DNA from: Paenibacillus mendelii | GTDB lineage: Bacteria; Bacillota; Bacilli; Paenibacillales; Paenibacillaceae | NCBI RefSeq assembly: GCF_024498075.1 | Contig: NZ_JANHOF010000004.1 | Location: 434,001 to 498,000, forward strand | DNA length: 64,000 nucleotides | Reading direction: 5' to 3' | In this document: in pieces, positions 31,351 to 40,326 of the stretch | How the letters are laid out: each line of letters opens with the position of its first letter | Position numbering within the stretch: the first letter of the stretch is position 1 | Notes under the pieces: generated by a model | Seen by the model: only the letters and a program-made list of their open reading frames with translations | Told to the model about the DNA's origin: nothing | Databases searched by the model: none | Position numbers and translations under genes: made by a program

Positions 31351-33792
31351 CTACACGCCCATACGAGGGAATGCCACCTCGATGACGTCTTTCTTATCGA
31401 CCGCGACGACGGATTTACCCGTTGATTTGCGGTCATCGATTGGTGCCTTCTCGGTCGAGACGGTCAGCTGCGCTCCCGATGACGTCAGCAGCATCAACTC
31501 GCGTTCTTCCTTGCAGTGGAACGCGATAACGAGCCGTTCGCCATTGGACCTTACGCGCTTGCCTTCCTTGAATTCGAACGTCTGAATGCCTTTGCCTCCC
31601 CGGCCTTGTACCGGGTAATCCAGCAGAAGCGAACGTTTGGCAAAACCAAGCTCGGTCAGGACAAGCACTTCCCCTTCGTCCCCGGATACCCACTCAGCCG
31701 CAATAACCTCATCGTCTGGCTTAAGCTGAATCCCGCGAACACCGGAGGCAACACGTCCCATCGGGTTCACCTCGCTCTCCAGGAACCGGATACTCATTCC
31801 CAGCTTGCTGACCAGCAGCATTTCCTTGCTGCCGTCGCTGACGGCTACCCGCAATACTTCATCGCCATCGGCTACCTTCACTGCGGCAATCGCCGTTGAG
31901 CGCGAAGATTTGTACTCCTTCAGCTCCGTACGCTTAACCTGTCCGCGTTTCGTTACGAACACCAGCGTCCGGTCGGCTTCCTCGAAGTCCTTCACCGGAA
32001 TAACGCTGATGATGGAATCATCTTTAGGCATCGGTACGACATTCACTACCGCAGTGCCTGTATCCTTCCACTTAAACTCAGGTATGAGATGGACGGGAAG
32101 CTGATAGTACTGTCCCTTCCGCGTGAACAGAAGCAGCTGATCGATGGTGTTGACGTCGAGCAAGGTTCGGATAACGTCTCCATCCTTCACACCTGCGCTC
32201 TCCAGCTCGCCGCCTGACCGAACGAAGGACAGCTTAGAGGTCCGCTTGATGTATCCTTCATGGCTGAGCGTGACGAATACTTCCTCCGCTGGCACCATGA
32301 CCTCAAGATTGACCTTTAGCTCCTCAACCTCGCCTTGAATATCCGAACGGCGGTCGATGCCATACTTATCGCGAATTTCCACAAGCTCGTCCTTAATCAC
32401 ACTGAGCAGCTTCTTCTCGCTGTCGAGAATGGAGCGGTAATAGGCGATTCGTTTTCTCGTTTCTTTCAGTTCTTTCTCCAAGGACGTAATTTCAAGATTC
32501 GTCAAACGATACAATTGGAGGGTAAGAATCGCGTCAGCCTGCCGCTCTGTAAATCCGAATTTAAGGACGAGATTGTTCTGCGCATCCTGACGGTTCTTCG
32601 ATGCTTTGATAGCCGCGATGATCTCATCCAGAATGTTCAGCGCCTTGACCAAGCCTTCCAAGACATGTGCGCGATCCTCGGCCTTCTCCAGCTCGTATTG
32701 GGTGCGGTAGGTGACGACTTCTTTCTGATGCGCGATATAGGCGTTCAGAATCTCCCGCAATCCAAGCTGTCTAGGCGTCTTGTTGACGATTGCCACCATA
32801 TTGAAGCTGTAGGCAACCTGCAGGTCCGTCTTCTTCAGCAGAAAAGCGAGAACACCCTTGGCGTCGGCATCCTTCTTCAGCTCCACAACGATTCGAAGCC
32901 CGTTCCTTCCGCTCTCGTCCCTAACCTCGGAGATGCCGTCGACCTTCTTCTCGATCCGGATGTTCTCCATCGCCGTAACCAGACGCGCCTTAACAACTTG
33001 ATAAGGGATTTCGGTAATGACGATTTGTTGACGTCCGCCCTTCAAATCCTCGATCATCACCTTGGAGCGAAGATAGATCCGGCCCCTGCCGGTTTCATAG
33101 GCTTCGCGAATTCCTTCTTCGCCCATGATCAGACCGCCTGTAGGAAAATCGGGTCCTTTGATAATCGCCATGAGCTGATCAACGCTGATGTTCGGATTTT
33201 CCATAGAAGCAACACAAGCGTTGATGACCTCACGGAGATTGTGCGGCGGAATTTCCGTTGCAAAGCCGGCCGAGATGCCAGTGACCCCGTTAACCAGCAA
33301 ATTCGGGTATCGCGATGGCAGAACGACCGGCTCTTTAGTCGAATTATCGAAATTATCTTTGAACAGAACGGTCCTTTTCTCGATATCGCGGAGAAGCTCC
33401 ATCGCAATGGGCGACAGCCGCGCTTCGGTATAACGCATCGCAGCAGCCGGATCATCGTCCTGCGAGCCCCAGTTGCCATGGCCGTCGACCAGCACATGGC
33501 CCATCTTCCAAGGTTGTGCCATCCTCACCATACCTTCGTAGATCGAGGAGTCGCCGTGCGGATGGTAGTTACCCATGACATCTCCGACCGTTTTGGCCGA
33601 TTTGCGATAGGGTTTGTCCGGTGTATTGCCCGCAACATACATGGAGTAAAGAATACGCCGCTGCACGGGCTTTAATCCATCGCGAACGTCAGGAATAGCG
33701 CGCTCCTGAATGATGTATTTGGAATAGCGTCCGAAGCGGTCTCCAACGACCTCCTCCAGAAACGCCGGCAGAAACTGTTCCAGGATAGTCAT
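31351..33792 (-). CDS. parC: DNA topoisomerase IV subunit A
   Basis: The 813-residue breakage-reunion subunit of topoisomerase IV. The N-terminus has [27 protein letters not shown], the quinolone-resistance region [18 protein letters not shown] with the usual serine, and the catalytic tyrosine in AMRYTEARL (about residue 120). The C-terminal part forms the six-bladed pinwheel with repeats such as [15 protein letters not shown] and [15 protein letters not shown]. It acts with ParE to unlink daughter chromosomes. The start follows the parE stop by 12 bases, so parE-parC form an operon. Confidence 0.96.
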   Translation of the reverse strand: MTILEQFLPAFLEEVVGDRFGRYSKYIIQERAIPDVRDGLKPVQRRILYSMYVAGNTPDKPYRKSAKTVGDVMGNYHPHGDSSIYEGMVRMAQPWKMGHVLVDGHGNWGSQDDDPAAAMRYTEARLSPIAMELLRDIEKRTVLFKDNFDNSTKEPVVLPSRYPNLLVNGVTGISAGFATEIPPHNLREVINACVASMENPNISVDQLMAIIKGPDFPTGGLIMGEEGIREAYETGRGRIYLRSKVMIEDLKGGRQQIVITEIPYQVVKARLVTAMENIRIEKKVDGISEVRDESGRNGLRIVVELKKDADAKGVLAFLLKKTDLQVAYSFNMVAIVNKTPRQLGLREILNAYIAHQKEVVTYRTQYELEKAEDRAHVLEGLVKALNILDEIIAAIKASKNRQDAQNNLVLKFGFTERQADAILTLQLYRLTNLEITSLEKELKETRKRIAYYRSILDSEKKLLSVIKDELVEIRDKYGIDRRSDIQGEVEELKVNLEVMVPAEEVFVTLSHEGYIKRTSKLSFVRSGGELESAGVKDGDVIRTLLDVNTIDQLLLFTRKGQYYQLPVHLIPEFKWKDTGTAVVNVVPMPKDDSIISVIPVKDFEEADRTLVFVTKRGQVKRTELKEYKSSRSTAIAAVKVADGDEVLRVAVSDGSKEMLLVSKLGMSIRFLESEVNPMGRVASGVRGIQLKPDDEVIAAEWVSGDEGEVLVLTELGFAKRSLLLDYPVQGRGGKGIQTFEFKEGKRVRSNGERLVIAFHCKEERELMLLTSSGAQLTVSTEKAPIDDRKSTGKSVVAVDKKDVIEVAFPRMGV

Positions 33793-33804
33793 GCTTATCT
33801 GCTC

Positions 33805-35781
33805 CTATTCCTCAAATTCGGTAAAGTCGACATTCTCGACGATCCATCGTTTGCGCGGATCGACCTTGTCGCCCATAAGCGTAGAGACGCGACGTTCTGC
33901 TTTGGCTGCATCTTCAATCTGCACCTGCAGCAGCGTTCGCGATTCCGGATTCATCGTCGTTTCCCATAACTGATCGGGATTCATCTCGCCAAGACCCTTG
34001 TAGCGCTGCAATTCGAACTGCTTGCCGAATTCCTTTAAGTAGTTCTGCAGCTGCTCGTCCGTCCACGCATAGCGAACCGTCTCCAGTTTGCCTGTTTTGC
34101 GGGTGATCTTATACAGCGGCGGCTGTGCGATGTAGACGCGGCCGGAGTCGATTAACGGTTTCATATACCGGTAGAAAAACGTCAGAAGCAGGACTTGAAT
34201 ATGCGCTCCATCAGTATCGGCATCCGTCATGATAATAATTTTGCTATAGTTGCAGGATTCCTCATCGAACTCCGGCCCTATACCGGAGCCTATAGCTGCG
34301 ATGATCGCCTTGTATTCGTCGTTCTTGAGAATATCGATCAGCTTCGCCTTCTCGGGATTCATCGGTTTCCCCTTCAGCGGCAGGATCGCCTGATACTTCG
34401 AGTCGCGCCCCTGCTTGGCTGAACCGCCGGCCGAGTCACCTTCGACGATGAACAGCTCGGTACGCGTATAATCCTTGGATTGCGCGGGTGTCAGCTTCCC
34501 GCCCAGATTCGAGCTTTCGCTCTTCTTCTTGCCGCTGCGGATTTCCTCACGCGCTTTGCGCGCTGCTTCGCGGGCCCGGGACGCCTGAATGGCCTTCTTC
34601 AAGAGCATCTGCGCTACTTGCGGATTTTCCTCCAGAAATACCTGCATTTTCTCGGAGACAACCGCATCCACCGCACTTCTTGCGCCTGCGCTTCCGAGCT
34701 GATCCTTGGTCTGCCCGACGAACTCGACCTCCGCCATCTTCACGTTAATGACGGCCATCATGCCTTCACGCAGATCATTGCCATCGAGATTCTTGTCTTT
34801 TTCCTTGAGCATTGCGGTTTTGCGCGCGTAATCATTCATGGCACGGGTGTAGGCTGTTTTGAACCCGGTCTCATGCGTTCCGCCGCCTCGTGTCGGAATC
34901 GAGTTAACAAAAGACGCCAAGGTCTCTGTATAGCCGTCGTTATACTGCAGAGCCACTTCCACATCGATATCTTCACGTTCGGTTATGAAATGAATCACAT
35001 CATGCAGGACCGTCTTCTCCTCGTTCAGGAATTGAACGAACTGGCTCGCGCCGCCATCGTAATGATACACGTCCTGCTTTCCAGCACGCTCATCCTTAAC
35101 GGTAACTTTCAATCCCGAGTTCAAGAAAGCAATTTCCTGCAGCCGCTCGGAGAGCGTCTCATAATTGATCGATATGTTACCGTGAAACACGCGCACATCC
35201 GGTTTGAAGGTAACCTTCGTTCCGGTGCGGTTCGTATTGCCTGTCACTTCTAATCCCGTTACCGGCTCGCCAACATGCTCCCGGCCGTCCTTGTCAACCC
35301 AGTATTCGAACCTCTGCTTATGTATCTTCCCGTCGCGGAAGATTTCAACCTCCAGCCACTCGGACAGCGCATTCGTGACCGAAGCGCCGACACCGTGCAA
35401 GCCGCCGGATTTCTTATATCCGCCGCCGCCAAACTTTCCGCCCGCATGCAGGATCGTGAAGACCACCTGCGGCGTCGGAATGCCGGTCTTATGCATCCCT
35501 GTTGGAATCCCCCGACCGTTATCGTGAACCGATACCGAACCATCCTTATGAATAATGACGTCGATTGCGGAGCAATGTTTTGCCAAATGCTCATCGACTG
35601 CATTGTCGACGATCTCCCAGACGAGATGATGCAGTCCCGAGCTGCTCGTACTGCCAATATACATCCCGGGCCGTTTACGGACGGCAGTCAAACCCTCCAG
35701 CACTTGTATGTCGCCCTCATCGTAGTTGCGATTAACAGCCGAAGAAGCATCCCCCGCAAACACATCTAACTGCTCAGTCAT
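33805..35781 (-). CDS. parE: DNA topoisomerase IV subunit B
   Basis: The 658-residue ATPase subunit of topoisomerase IV. The GHKL ATP site is seen in EIVDNAVDEHLA, DNGRGIPTG and GGLHGVGASVTNALS. The TOPRIM domain contains FIVEGDSAGGSAKQGRDSKYQAILPLKGK, and the C-terminal part IQRYKGLGEMNPDQLWETTM-like block is present as ELQRYKGLGEMNPDQLWETT. The sequence KQGRDSKYQAI at this position and pairing with the ParC gene downstream distinguish it from GyrB. A TATAAT box lies about 55 bases upstream on the minus strand. Confidence 0.96.
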   Translation of the reverse strand: MTEQLDVFAGDASSAVNRNYDEGDIQVLEGLTAVRKRPGMYIGSTSSSGLHHLVWEIVDNAVDEHLAKHCSAIDVIIHKDGSVSVHDNGRGIPTGMHKTGIPTPQVVFTILHAGGKFGGGGYKKSGGLHGVGASVTNALSEWLEVEIFRDGKIHKQRFEYWVDKDGREHVGEPVTGLEVTGNTNRTGTKVTFKPDVRVFHGNISINYETLSERLQEIAFLNSGLKVTVKDERAGKQDVYHYDGGASQFVQFLNEEKTVLHDVIHFITEREDIDVEVALQYNDGYTETLASFVNSIPTRGGGTHETGFKTAYTRAMNDYARKTAMLKEKDKNLDGNDLREGMMAVINVKMAEVEFVGQTKDQLGSAGARSAVDAVVSEKMQVFLEENPQVAQMLLKKAIQASRAREAARKAREEIRSGKKKSESSNLGGKLTPAQSKDYTRTELFIVEGDSAGGSAKQGRDSKYQAILPLKGKPMNPEKAKLIDILKNDEYKAIIAAIGSGIGPEFDEESCNYSKIIIMTDADTDGAHIQVLLLTFFYRYMKPLIDSGRVYIAQPPLYKITRKTGKLETVRYAWTDEQLQNYLKEFGKQFELQRYKGLGEMNPDQLWETTMNPESRTLLQVQIEDAAKAERRVSTLMGDKVDPRKRWIVENVDFTEFEE

Positions 35782-35921
35782 ACACGTCCCCCTATCTATT
35801 CTTCCAGCACGGGTCTATCTCAAGCCGTTCGTCCATTATACACGACAAAGGCGTCTCGTGCTCCCCTGTGGAAAAATCCACGATGCCATGTCAAACCTTC
35901 TAAGCGTCACTTCAAGCTATT

Positions 35922-36908
35922 TTAATTCAAGATGTCCTGTTTCGTAAAGACACCGAATGAAACGATTAACGCCGCAACCGCCCAACCTCCTAAGGTTAAA
36001 AGCGAGAACAGCAAGGTCATTCCTTCAATCGGCGGCGGCGAGCCGGCCAAATACCCGGTTAAGTCGATATTGACGGCAAATACATATTTGGCGCTTGTCC
36101 AAGACGAGGACATGTTAGCGAGAATCGTTCCTGCGATGACAGCTGCCATCATCGTAACAATGCTAGCCGCTGTGCTGCGAACGAGCACCGATACCATCAA
36201 GGCCAGAATAGCGACGGTCATCGAGGAAAACCAAATCAGTCCCGCCTGCATGAGCATATACAGCCACTGCGGGACAGCATGTACAGCCGCGCTGTCCACA
36301 TCGGAACCATTGATGAGGAATCCGGTGAAGATCGGCATCGTCCATCCGCCGTAACCAAATATGGCGCCTGATATAAGATAGCAGAGAATTCCGCTGGCCA
36401 CAACTATTAATGATACGTAGAGCGTAAGAGCCACCAATTTACTGAATAAAATTTTCCACCTTCGCACAGGACGTGTCAGCAGCATCTTGATCGTACCGCT
36501 TGAGCGTTCGCCCGACACAAGATCAGATGCAATCGCCAGCACCAGCAGCGGATAGAATAACGTAACCGAATTCGCCATGAACCCGCGCGTGAAGGTCACG
36601 CCATCTGGAGATCTGGGATTGACGTCATGGTCGAGGTAATATTGCAGCTGCTGAACTGCGATCCGGCGAAATCGTTTCCACTCCTCGGGGATACGTTCAC
36701 TGGATAGGGCATTCTGATAATCGCTGATTTGCTGCATCGTTTGGCTGCGCCAATCTCTAAAATTTTTCTGGTTATTCTCGGCGATCTTCATCTGTGCATA
36801 GGTAAAGATTGGTATAAGGACAAGCAGGACTAGAACAACGACATAGAACCGTTTCTTCTTCCATATCTTGAGCGTCTCGTTCTGAATGAGCGGCAGCAAT
36901 CTATCCAA
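35922..36908 (-). CDS. ABC-2 type transporter permease
   Basis: A 328-residue permease with six membrane helices: about 20-40, then after an extracytoplasmic loop at about 110-130, 165-190, 220-250, 255-280 and 300-325. It shows SDLVSGERSSGTIKMLLTRPVRRWKILFSKL, a hallmark of ABC-2 permeases for lipids, antibiotics or cell-wall precursors. The start is TTG at 36908, which overlaps the stop of the ATPase gene (TTGGATAG), with GGGGAAGG upstream. It forms an exporter with the ATPase encoded just before it. The substrate is unknown. Confidence 0.9.
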   Translation of the reverse strand: MDRLLPLIQNETLKIWKKKRFYVVVLVLLVLIPIFTYAQMKIAENNQKNFRDWRSQTMQQISDYQNALSSERIPEEWKRFRRIAVQQLQYYLDHDVNPRSPDGVTFTRGFMANSVTLFYPLLVLAIASDLVSGERSSGTIKMLLTRPVRRWKILFSKLVALTLYVSLIVVASGILCYLISGAIFGYGGWTMPIFTGFLINGSDVDSAAVHAVPQWLYMLMQAGLIWFSSMTVAILALMVSVLVRSTAASIVTMMAAVIAGTILANMSSSWTSAKYVFAVNIDLTGYLAGSPPPIEGMTLLFSLLTLGGWAVAALIVSFGVFTKQDILN

Positions 36909-37917
36909 TGCCTTCCCCCTCCGTCATCTTAAGAAATAGCTCTTCGAGCGTCGGTGCTATGCGCTGTACGGACAATACGCCAATACCGGCCCGAACCGCC
37001 TTCTCGACGAGCGCTGGAATCCGTTCTGCCGGCATCGTCGTAATGCTGGCTTCAGTCAGGTTCGCTAGCAAGCCTTCGTCGATCCGATGCTCATCGGGCG
37101 CAATCAGCCTGAGGTCTGGCTCTCCGGCAAGCAGCTTCCGCCCTTCTTCCGGCTTATCGAACTGCCACACGACATAGCTGCCAGCTTGTTCAACCAACTC
37201 ATCGACCGTACCGACAGCCAGCACCCGGCCATTGCTAATAATCGCGACACGGTCGCACATCAATTGAATCTCACTGAGCAGATGGCTGGAAATAAACAAG
37301 CTCATGCCTTCGTTGGCCAGCATGCGAATAAACTCTCGAAGCTCCTTGATCCCTTTCGGATCGAGGCCGTTCGTCGGTTCGTCCAGAATGAGCAGCTTGG
37401 GCCGTCCAAGCAGCGCTTGAGCAATACCGAGACGCTGCCGCATACCTAGGGAATACGTCTTCACCTTGTCATGAATGCGCTGCTCCAGCCGAACGATATT
37501 CACCACTTCGTTAATGCGGTCTATCCCGATATCCCGCAGCATCCGGGCAAAGTGCTCCAAATTCTCCCATCCGGTCATATATGTATAAACCTCTGGATTC
37601 TCTACGATGCAGCCGATATGGCGAAGAGCTTGCTCGGGATCGCGGTTCACGTCATGTCCGCATATTTTGATTTCGCCCGCGGTTGGCTTGATCAGATCGA
37701 CGAGCATCCGGATCGTCGTCGTCTTCCCTGAGCCATTCGGACCGAGAAAACCGAATATCTCGCCTGCGCGAACATCGAAGGATACGTCGTGAATGATGGG
37801 CTTTCCGCGGATTTTTTTCTTAAGTCCCTGAACGTACAGCACCGTCTCCGCAGTCTGCTGCACGTACTCCGGCAAACCTAGCTCAGGATCCTTCTTTGAT
37901 GCAGAACTGATGTTCAT
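36901..37917 (-). CDS. ABC transporter ATP-binding protein
   Basis: A 338-residue ATPase with an N-terminal extension of about 28 residues. Walker A GPNGSGKTT (around 59-67), signature YSLGMRQRLGIAQAL, Walker B LLILDEPTNGLD and the switch histidine in FISSHLLSE are all present. The C-terminal 90 residues (RKLLAGEPDLRLIAPDEH..) are the extra domain of the drug-export and bacitracin-type ATPases. AGGAGG lies 11 bases before ATG 37917. The permease gene overlaps its 3' end. The order SGNH hydrolase - ATPase - permease suggests one operon. Confidence 0.93.
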   Translation of the reverse strand: MNISSASKKDPELGLPEYVQQTAETVLYVQGLKKKIRGKPIIHDVSFDVRAGEIFGFLGPNGSGKTTTIRMLVDLIKPTAGEIKICGHDVNRDPEQALRHIGCIVENPEVYTYMTGWENLEHFARMLRDIGIDRINEVVNIVRLEQRIHDKVKTYSLGMRQRLGIAQALLGRPKLLILDEPTNGLDPKGIKELREFIRMLANEGMSLFISSHLLSEIQLMCDRVAIISNGRVLAVGTVDELVEQAGSYVVWQFDKPEEGRKLLAGEPDLRLIAPDEHRIDEGLLANLTEASITTMPAERIPALVEKAVRAGIGVLSVQRIAPTLEELFLKMTEGEGIG

Positions 37918-37967
37918 TGCCTGCTCAACCTCCTTAGAGATTCTCGCTCCATGCTTCGTTTGCCGTG

Positions 37968-38792
37968 CTAGTCCAGCGATTGGACGATACGCGCGGCAAT
38001 CTGAGCGTATCCGTCATGATTGGGATGAAAGTGATCGGAGGACAAGTACGTCCCAATGGTGTTCTCAAACAAATCAAAGGTCGGAACAAGCGTCATATTC
38101 GAGTAAGGATGCATGATTGCATAAGCCTCTTGATTCCACTGCTGAATCGCCAAACTTCCTTCGCGCAGCTCATCAATATCATAGAATGGATTGTACAGTC
38201 CCATGTAGACGACTTGTGCGTTCGGATTGATTTCGTGAATGCGTTCAATGACAGCCTTGAACCGCTGCAGCCCGCTTGGCAGCTGTTCCTTCAGCTTATC
38301 CAGATCGACCTCGCCTGTCGCTTCGCTAGCGCTCTTCCCCGTCGCCAGCTGAAAGAGGTCGTTCCCGCCAATCGTAAATAAAATCAGATTGGACTGCGAA
38401 ATGGCATATTCATAGCCCTTATCGCCGCGCAGCAGCTCGGAGAGGCGGCCGGCATGCATCCCGTTCACAGCCAGATTGTTCGTTAAACTAACCGGCTTGT
38501 CCCATTTCTCTGTGAGCAGAGCCATAACCTGTTTGACATAGCCTTCGCCCGTTGCATCCCCGGTACCTTTCGTCAATGAATCGCCGAAAGCGGTTATACG
38601 AATCTCGCTGCTTGCCGACAACGATTTATTCTCTGGCGGCGGCGTTGTCGGTGATTCTCCAATGAAAGTCTCTCCTTGGGGCCACAGCATGTCCTTCACA
38701 GCGTATCCGAAGCCTGTCAGCATGAGCAGCGTTGACAGAACTGCCGCAATGCTCACCGTTCTCCACAGGTTGCTGGACGGTATGTTCCTCAT
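37968..38792 (-). CDS. SGNH/GDSL family hydrolase, membrane-anchored
   Basis: A 274-residue lipase/esterase-like protein. One N-terminal membrane helix (about 10-33) anchors it outside the cell. The catalytic blocks of SGNH hydrolases are FGDSLTKGTG (Ser, block I), the NNLAVNGMHAGRLSEL block II, TIGGNDLF (Asn, block III) and SSDHFHPNHDGY (Asp and His, block V). It would cut an ester or acetyl group on a lipid or wall polymer. It is the first gene of the operon with the ABC-2 transporter, 50 bases before the ATPase gene, so the exported substrate may be its target. That link is inference. Confidence 0.9.
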   Translation of the reverse strand: MRNIPSSNLWRTVSIAAVLSTLLMLTGFGYAVKDMLWPQGETFIGESPTTPPPENKSLSASSEIRITAFGDSLTKGTGDATGEGYVKQVMALLTEKWDKPVSLTNNLAVNGMHAGRLSELLRGDKGYEYAISQSNLILFTIGGNDLFQLATGKSASEATGEVDLDKLKEQLPSGLQRFKAVIERIHEINPNAQVVYMGLYNPFYDIDELREGSLAIQQWNQEAYAIMHPYSNMTLVPTFDLFENTIGTYLSSDHFHPNHDGYAQIAARIVQSLD

Positions 38793-38937
38793 CTCGATTG
38801 CTCCCTCTCCTTTACGAATCTAAAATAGGATGGCGATTGATGTCCATTACTGTCCTAATTGCGTTGCGTTAAAACGTTCATCTGTTCTAAAAATAATGCT
38901 TTGTCCAAAAATATGCAAATCCTCCCTGCTCATCACA

Positions 38938-39008
38938 AACAAAAACCGGACCAGCCGGGTATAAGATTGCCGCTTGGCAACGCTTATATCCGCGACTCTT
39001 GTCCGGTT
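38938..39008 (-). terminator. Terminator after purT
   Basis: Outer arms AACCGGAC (39001-39008 on minus) and GTCCGGTT (38944-38951) enclose inner stems ATAAG/CTTAT and TTGCC/GGCAA. A T-run follows on the minus strand (38939-38943). It ends the purT transcript. Confidence 0.85.
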
Positions 39009-39017
39009 AAGGCTTGT

Positions 39018-40196
39018 CTATTCGTAGACGATCGCAAGCGATTCGGCAGCTCTTCGCGCCAGCTCGCGCGCTTGCCCGGTATCTTCAGCCGAGCTTAAGG
39101 CAACAGCCATCCGTCGACCCGGCTTCGTATGAGGCTTGCCGAAGACACGGACCTGCGTGTTTGGAAGCGATAACGCCTCCTCAAGCCCAACGATCCGGAA
39201 CTGGTCGGCATCTCGGTCTGCTTTGAGGGTATGCGAGGCACCTGGCCCAAGCAGGCGTACCGATGGTATCGGATAGCCCAATATCGCGCGGGCATGGAGG
39301 GCAAACTCCGACAAATCCTGCGTGACCATCGTAACCATTCCTGTATCATGCGGCCTTGGAGAGACCTCGCTGAATAGAACGCCATCCGGGGTCAGAAACA
39401 GCTCAACGCCATAAATGCCGTATCCGCCGAGCTCGCCTGTTACAGCGCTTGCTATCGCTTCAGCCTGTTGGATTTGCTTCTCCGTCATTTCATGCGGCTG
39501 CCAGGATTCGATATAGTCGCCGTCCTTCTGGACATGGCCTATTGGCGCGCAGAAGGTCGTACCCGATACCGAGCGTACTGTCAGCAGCGTGATTTCGGAA
39601 TCAAAATGGACGAAGCCTTCGACGATAATCCGCTGCTTCTTCGCACGGCCGCCATCCATCGCATATTGCCAGCAGGTCTCGATCTCCGCTTCGGAGCGGC
39701 ACACGCTCTGGCCTTTGCCCGATGAGCTCATAATCGGTTTAATCACGCATGGTGTACCGAGCTCTGCCACCGCGGCGCGCAGCTCCTCGAGCGAATCGGC
39801 AAAGCGATACGGTGCCGTTGGCAGGCCAAGCGTCTCCGCCGCCAGACGGCGGATCCCTTCGCGATCCATGGTCAGCTTCGCTGCCCGCGCCGTCGGAACG
39901 ACGTGATAACCTTCCTGCTCCAATTCAACAAGCGCTTCGGTGGCGATCGCCTCGATTTCCGGAACGATCAGATCAGGCTGTTCCGATAAGATCAGATCAC
40001 GCAAGGCAGACGCATCCAGCATATCAATGACATAGGACCGGTGGGCCACCTGCATGGCGGGAGCGCCCGCGTAGCGGTCCACCGCAATCGTCTCGACTCC
40101 GAGCCGCTGCGCCTCAATAATAACTTCCTTGCCCAGCTCGCCGGAGCCGAGAAGCATGATTCTGCGGGTTTTGCTTGCGTTCGTTGTTTCGTGCAT
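39018..40196 (-). CDS. purT: Formate-dependent phosphoribosylglycinamide formyltransferase 2
   Basis: An ATP-grasp enzyme that makes formyl-GAR from GAR, formate and ATP in purine synthesis, bypassing folate. The start is set at ATG 40196 (392 residues, as in E. coli PurT), preceded by AGGAGG 11 bases away. Blocks seen are [21 protein letters not shown], the ATP-binding loop [29 protein letters not shown] and the metal site [21 protein letters not shown]. It is alone between two terminators. Its ribosome site lies in the 3' arm of a strong hairpin (see 40198-40298), so expression is probably controlled in the leader. Confidence 0.95.
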   Translation of the reverse strand: MHETTNASKTRRIMLLGSGELGKEVIIEAQRLGVETIAVDRYAGAPAMQVAHRSYVIDMLDASALRDLILSEQPDLIVPEIEAIATEALVELEQEGYHVVPTARAAKLTMDREGIRRLAAETLGLPTAPYRFADSLEELRAAVAELGTPCVIKPIMSSSGKGQSVCRSEAEIETCWQYAMDGGRAKKQRIIVEGFVHFDSEITLLTVRSVSGTTFCAPIGHVQKDGDYIESWQPHEMTEKQIQQAEAIASAVTGELGGYGIYGVELFLTPDGVLFSEVSPRPHDTGMVTMVTQDLSEFALHARAILGYPIPSVRLLGPGASHTLKADRDADQFRIVGLEEALSLPNTQVRVFGKPHTKPGRRMAVALSSAEDTGQARELARRAAESLAIVYE

Positions 40197-40197
40197 G

Positions 40198-40298
40198 AAA
40201 AAAAGAACCTCCTGGGACGAAAATCGGTCGATGGATGAAGCAGAAGCGCAAAGCTTCACATCCGATCGTTTCGTTTTTCTTCCATTGTGGAGGTTCTT
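40198..40298 (-). promoter_or_regulatory. Structured purT leader: terminator-like hairpin burying the ribosome site
   Basis: On the minus strand AAGAACCTCC (40298-40289) pairs with GGAGGTTCTT (40212-40203), and the second arm is the ribosome site of purT. Seven T residues follow, reaching to the base before the final C of the start. Between the arms are nested stems: ACGAAA/TTTTCGT joined to ATCGG/CCGAT, GGATG/CATCC and GAAGC/GCTTC. It could end transcription or block translation, and it also lies 34 bases after the upstream ABC exporter gene. I do not recognise it as a known riboswitch class. Confidence 0.6.
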
Positions 40299-40326
40299 CT
40301 TCTAAAAATCAATCCATAATCGACAA

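Noticed and set aside
32335..33675. 446-codon open frame antisense to parC
   Set aside because: It is fully inside parC on the other strand, has no ribosome site or family motif, and reflects codon bias of parC.
35869..35886. DnaA-box-like TGTGGAAAAATCCAC upstream of parE
   Set aside because: A single short dyad with no further DnaA boxes, no dnaA/dnaN genes and no AT-rich unwinding region; not an origin.
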